This document shows, in pieces, positions 60,610 to 64,000 of a stretch of 64,000 bases of DNA (its first letter is position 1; every line of letters starts with the position of its first letter). A model generated the notes under the pieces. The model ran no database searches and was not told the origin of the DNA. It was given only the letters and a program-made list of their open reading frames with translations. The DNA comes from Adenanthera pavonina (Eukaryota > Streptophyta > Magnoliopsida > Fabales > Fabaceae). The translations under genes and the position numbers were made by a program. The stretch covers positions 29,162,001-29,226,000 of the forward strand of contig JAIVEN010000014.1 in NCBI GenBank assembly GCA_026686845.1, written 5' to 3'.

Positions 60610-63600
60610 GTCTGTCTCAAAGCTATGAAAAGCAACAAATGGTATATAGACAGTGCCTGCTCAAGTCACATGACTGGTGATAAGGAGAAGTTCATCACCC
60701 TTAGAGACAAGAAAGGAGGAAAGGTGACCTTTGGAGGTGACCAATATGGCGAAATCACTGGTATTGGAATTGTGGGCAAAAATCCAGAAACATCCATTGA
60801 AGAGGTGCTGTTTGTGATTGGCCTCAACCACAACTTGCTAAGCGTGAGTCAGACTTGTGACAAAGGAAACTGGGTGCTGTTTGACTCAAAGTTTTGCCTG
60901 GTCATCAGAAAAAGTGATCACAAAGTAATTCTCAAAGCTCAAAGGGATGGTAACTGTTACACTATTGACCTTGATGAACTTCCTCCCTTGGATTCTGTAT
61001 GTTTGATTAGTCAGAATAATGACAGTTGGCTATGGCATAGGAGATTAGCTCATGTCAACATGAATCAATTGTCTAAACTGATTAAAAATGAGCTAGTAAC
61101 TGGTCTTCCTAAAATATCTTTTGAAAAGGATAAAGAATGTGATGCATGCCTAAGAGGAAAACAAACCAAAGCATCCTTCAAATCTAAAAATGTAATAACA
61201 ACAACAAGACCACTTGAATTGTTGCATATGGACTTAATTGGACCATCTAGAGTGAAAAGTCTTGGTGGTAATCTGTATGTGCTTGTAATTATAGATGATT
61301 ACTCTAGATTCACTTGGACATTGTTTCTTTCCTCTAAAAGTGATACCTTTGGTGCATTTGTAACCTTAGCTAAGAAAGTGCAAAATGAGAAAGGTATTTC
61401 TATTGTGTCTATCAGGTCAGACCATGGAGGAGAATTTGAAAATGCATACTTCCTGGAGTACTGCAATGAGCATGGAATTGACCACAACTTCTCAGCACCA
61501 AGAACTCCTCAACAAAATGGAGTGGTGGAAAGGAAGAACAGAACCATTGGAGAAATGGCAAGAGCGATGCTAAATGAGAAGGAACTCTCTCAAGTGTTCT
61601 GGGCTGATGCAGTGAATACAGCTAGTTACATCATAAACAGAGCCTACATCAGACCAATCCTTGGGAAGACCCCTTATGAGCTGTACAAAGGAAGAAAGCC
61701 AAATTTGTCACACCTCCATGTGTTCGGGTGCAAATGCTTCATTCACAACAATGGGAAAGAAAATCTGGGTAAGTTTGATGCCAAATCCGATGAAGGTATA
61801 TTCTTGGGCTATTCAAGTAGGAGTAAGGCTTATAGAGTTTATAATAAAAGATCAAATATAGTAGAAGAATCAGTGCATGTAGTTTTCATTGAAAATGAAG
61901 CTGTGTCAAAACATGAAGATGATCTAACTATCAATTTTGAAAAACTGGGAATTTCTGACAAAAGTAAAACTGAACCTCCAAAGATATCTGAATCTATTGA
62001 TATAGAGGAAGATATCCAGGAGCAAGAGTTTAATGAAGAAAATATTGAAGAAACAACTCAAGAACTCCCTAGAGCTTGGAGATATCAAAGGAATCACCCT
62101 GTTGATCAAGTAATAGGGAATGTTCAAGAGAAAGTTAAAACCAGAAAACAGTTAAGGGATCAAATGCTCAACTGCGCTTTTATTTCTCAAATTGAACCTA
62201 AATGTGCTGAGGAAGCCTTAACTGATGATTACTGGATTCTAGCTATGCAAGATGAATTGAATCAGTTAGAAAGAAATCATGTTTGGAATTTAGTTCTCAG
62301 GCCTAAAAATCATCTTGTTATAGGTACCAAATGGGTTTTCAGAAATAAACTGGATGAATCTGGAACAATAATAAGAAATAAGGCTAGACTGGTTGCTAAA
62401 GGGTATAATCAGGAAGAAGGTATTGATTTTGAAGAAACCTTTGCACCAGTAGCTAGGCTAGAGGCTATAAGAATACTGCTAGCATATGCATGCATGAAAA
62501 ATATTTTACTATATCAAATGGATGTAAAGAGTGCCTTTTTAAATGGATATATCATGGAAGAAGTTTATGTAGATCAACCTCCTGGTTTTGAAGATTCTAC
62601 TAAACCAAACCATGTTTACAAGCTGAAGAAGGCTCTTTATGGTTTAAAACAAGCCCCTAGAGCATGGTATGAGAGGTTGAGCAATTTTCTAACTGAACAA
62701 GGGTTTAATAGAGGCAAAGTTGACACAACTTTATTCACTAAGAAAGAGAATAAAGATTTACTGATTGTTCAAATCTATGTTGATGATATTATTTTCGGTG
62801 CTACTAATGAAACTCTCTGCAAGAAATTTTCTGAGTTAATGCAGGGAGAATTCGAGATGTCCATGATGGGTGAACTCAACTTCTTCCTTGGACTGCAAAT
62901 CAGACAGCTTGATGATGGCATCTTTCTCGGTCAATCCAAGTATCTGAAGGAGCTGCTAAAGAAGTTTGGGATGGAGAATGCCAAGCCAATGGGAACACCT
63001 ACGGCTACTGCAACCAAACTAGACATGGATGAGAATGGAAAGATGTTTGACATTACTCAGTACAGGAGAATGATTGGATCTCTGCTGTACCTAACTGCCA
63101 GCAGACCTGACATTATGTTCAGTGTCTGCATGTGTGCAAGGTTCCAACCATGCCCCCAAAGAATCCCATGCAACAGCTGTGAAAAGAATTTTTAGATATC
63201 TTATTGGAACATCACAAATGGGTCTTTGGTATCCAAAAGGCAATGGAGAAGACCTCAAAGGATACACTGATGCTGATTTTGCAGGATCTAAAACTGACAG
63301 AAAAAGTACAAGTGGAACCTGTCAGTTCCTTGGAGGATCCCTAGTTTCATGGTTCAGCAAAAAGCAAAACAGTGTAGCCTTATCTACTGCAGAAGCTGAG
63401 TATGTTGCAGCTGGAAGCTGTTGTGCCCAAGTCATCTGGATGAAACAGCAGCTTGAAGATCTTGAAATCAAAATAAAAGAGATACCAATCATGTGTGACA
63501 ACCAGAGTGCCATAAATATCACCAAGAATCCTGTCATGCACTCAAGAACAAAGCATATTGAAGTCAGGCATCACTTCATAAGAGATCATGTTCTGAAAGG

Positions 63601-63727
63601 AGAAGTCAGATTGGAGTACATCCCAACAGAGGATCAATTTGCTGATATACTCACAAAACCTCTGCCAGAAGACAGACTTTGTAAAATAAGGAGAGAATTG
63701 GGGATGGTAAACCCCAATGAACTGTAA
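60610..63727 (+). pseudogene. S5 pol, nearly intact, one-base frameshift
   Basis: Order: protease DSACSSHMTG (Asp at 60649), HHCC zinc domain 61033-61150 (WHRRLAHVNM, CDAC), integrase D at 61231, D at 61420 and E at 61528 (D,D-35-E spacing), integrase C-terminal part, RT from about 62320 with YVDD at 62776-62787, RNase H from about 63240 (YTDADFAGSKTDRKS), stop at 63725. One extra C in the run 63153-63157 (S3 has four) shifts the frame before RNase H. The pol part has no ATG near its start, so it needs joining to gag by splicing or frameshift. Makes cDNA and integrates it. The C insertion may be a sequencing error. Confidence 0.93.
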
Positions 63728-64000
63728 GATGTTTTCATGCAATTCTGTCATTAAAATTTTCAATATCAGAATTAATTCTAACTTGAGCTTCGGAGTATGT
63801 TTAATCTAAGCTGCAGGTGCTCCCTGTGAAAATCAATGGCAATAAACTTGAAGAGTGCAGCATGTCAGAATGGAACAACCAAAAAGTGGAATGAATGATG
63901 TAAATCCTAAGTTTTGGATCCATTCTGTAAGTTTTTAAAGATGAAATTCGCATTTTACATGTATGTTAAACGGATTTTGCTTAATAAAATGTGCTTCTGA
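63728..64000 (+). other. Start of the S5 pol-to-extra-ORF spacer
   Basis: Collinear with 5774-6040 and 24038-24310. No coding; the extra ORF and 3' LTR must lie beyond the window. Confidence 0.85.

Larger units (their letters stand above)
56881..64000 (+). mobile_element. SIRE/Maximus retrotransposon S5, youngest-looking copy, 3' part outside window
   Basis: LTR 56881-58740, primer site 58743-58755, gag from 58796, pol to 63727, then the start of the spacer. The expected TSD is CACTC (56876-56880), with its partner outside. The only breaks I see in gag-pol are a TGA at 60098, inside the intron-like segment, and one extra C near 63153. It has longer LTRs (1.86 kb) than S1 and S3, like S4. Confidence 0.95.

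Noticed and set aside
1..64000. tRNA, rRNA, CRISPR, telomere or organelle-derived DNA
   Set aside because: No cloverleaf-like motif sets, rRNA conserved blocks, telomere repeats or chloroplast/mitochondrial genes were seen. The GGTATCAGAGC sites are retrotransposon primer sites, not tRNA genes.

Overview
The window is plant nuclear DNA, most likely from an angiosperm and probably a eudicot. It is an AT-rich, gene-poor, nested transposon block. I see no intact host gene, tRNA, rRNA or CRISPR array. Almost everything can be assigned to three repeat classes: (i) Ty1/copia elements of the SIRE/Maximus (Sirevirus) type, (ii) Ty3/gypsy elements with LTRs of about 2-3 kb and a Tekay/Del-like gag, and (iii) one 13.4 kb CACTA (En/Spm) DNA transposon. 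A second copia family is present as one solo LTR and one LTR fragment.

Layout. 1-10911: SIRE copy S1 (5' LTR cut by the window edge, decayed gag, pol and extra 3' ORF, 3' LTR), inserted in a minus-strand gypsy LTR. 10912-12230: that gypsy LTR piece plus a broken gypsy integrase (minus). 12231-14574: gypsy LTR A and leader (plus), interrupted by SIRE solo LTR S2 (14575-16222, minus, TSD AAAGT). 16590-17407 and 29167-29706: gypsy LTR D (minus), split by complete SIRE copy S3 (17408-29166, TSD TACAG). 29944-31696 and 45138-45954: gypsy solo LTR B (plus), split by the CACTA element (31697-45137). The CACTA carries a TNP2-like transposase (37641-40904), a second 12-exon gene ending in a ULP1/C48-like protease domain (40978-44071), and SIRE solo LTR S4 (35776-37630) ten bases before the TNP2 ATG. 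45972-49077: gypsy LTR C. 49078-55868: old gypsy gag remains in both orientations, an unrecognised reading frame upstream of one gag, a copia solo LTR (49529-51207) and LTR fragments. 55869-56880: gypsy LTR E end (minus). 56881-64000: SIRE copy S5, the youngest-looking copy, cut off after pol.

How the parts work together. The SIRE copies share one plan: LTR with tRNA-iMet primer site, gag with a first zinc knuckle, a C-terminal gag segment with a coiled coil and second knuckle, protease-integrase-RT-RNase H, a non-coding spacer, an extra ORF (often called env-like, here without visible membrane segments), repeated polypurine tracts, and LTR. In S5 and S3 the C-terminal gag segment is bounded by GT...AG. 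In S1 exactly that segment is missing, leaving gag fused in frame to protease. The simplest reading is a removable intron that decides between long Gag and Gag-Pol, with S1 made from a spliced RNA. Other main observations are a TATA box at identical spacing before both copies of the extra ORF, a transposase reading frame broken only by stops that C-to-T changes explain, and a possible pre-gag ORF in a gypsy element. All functional statements are inferred from motifs and from comparing copies within the window.
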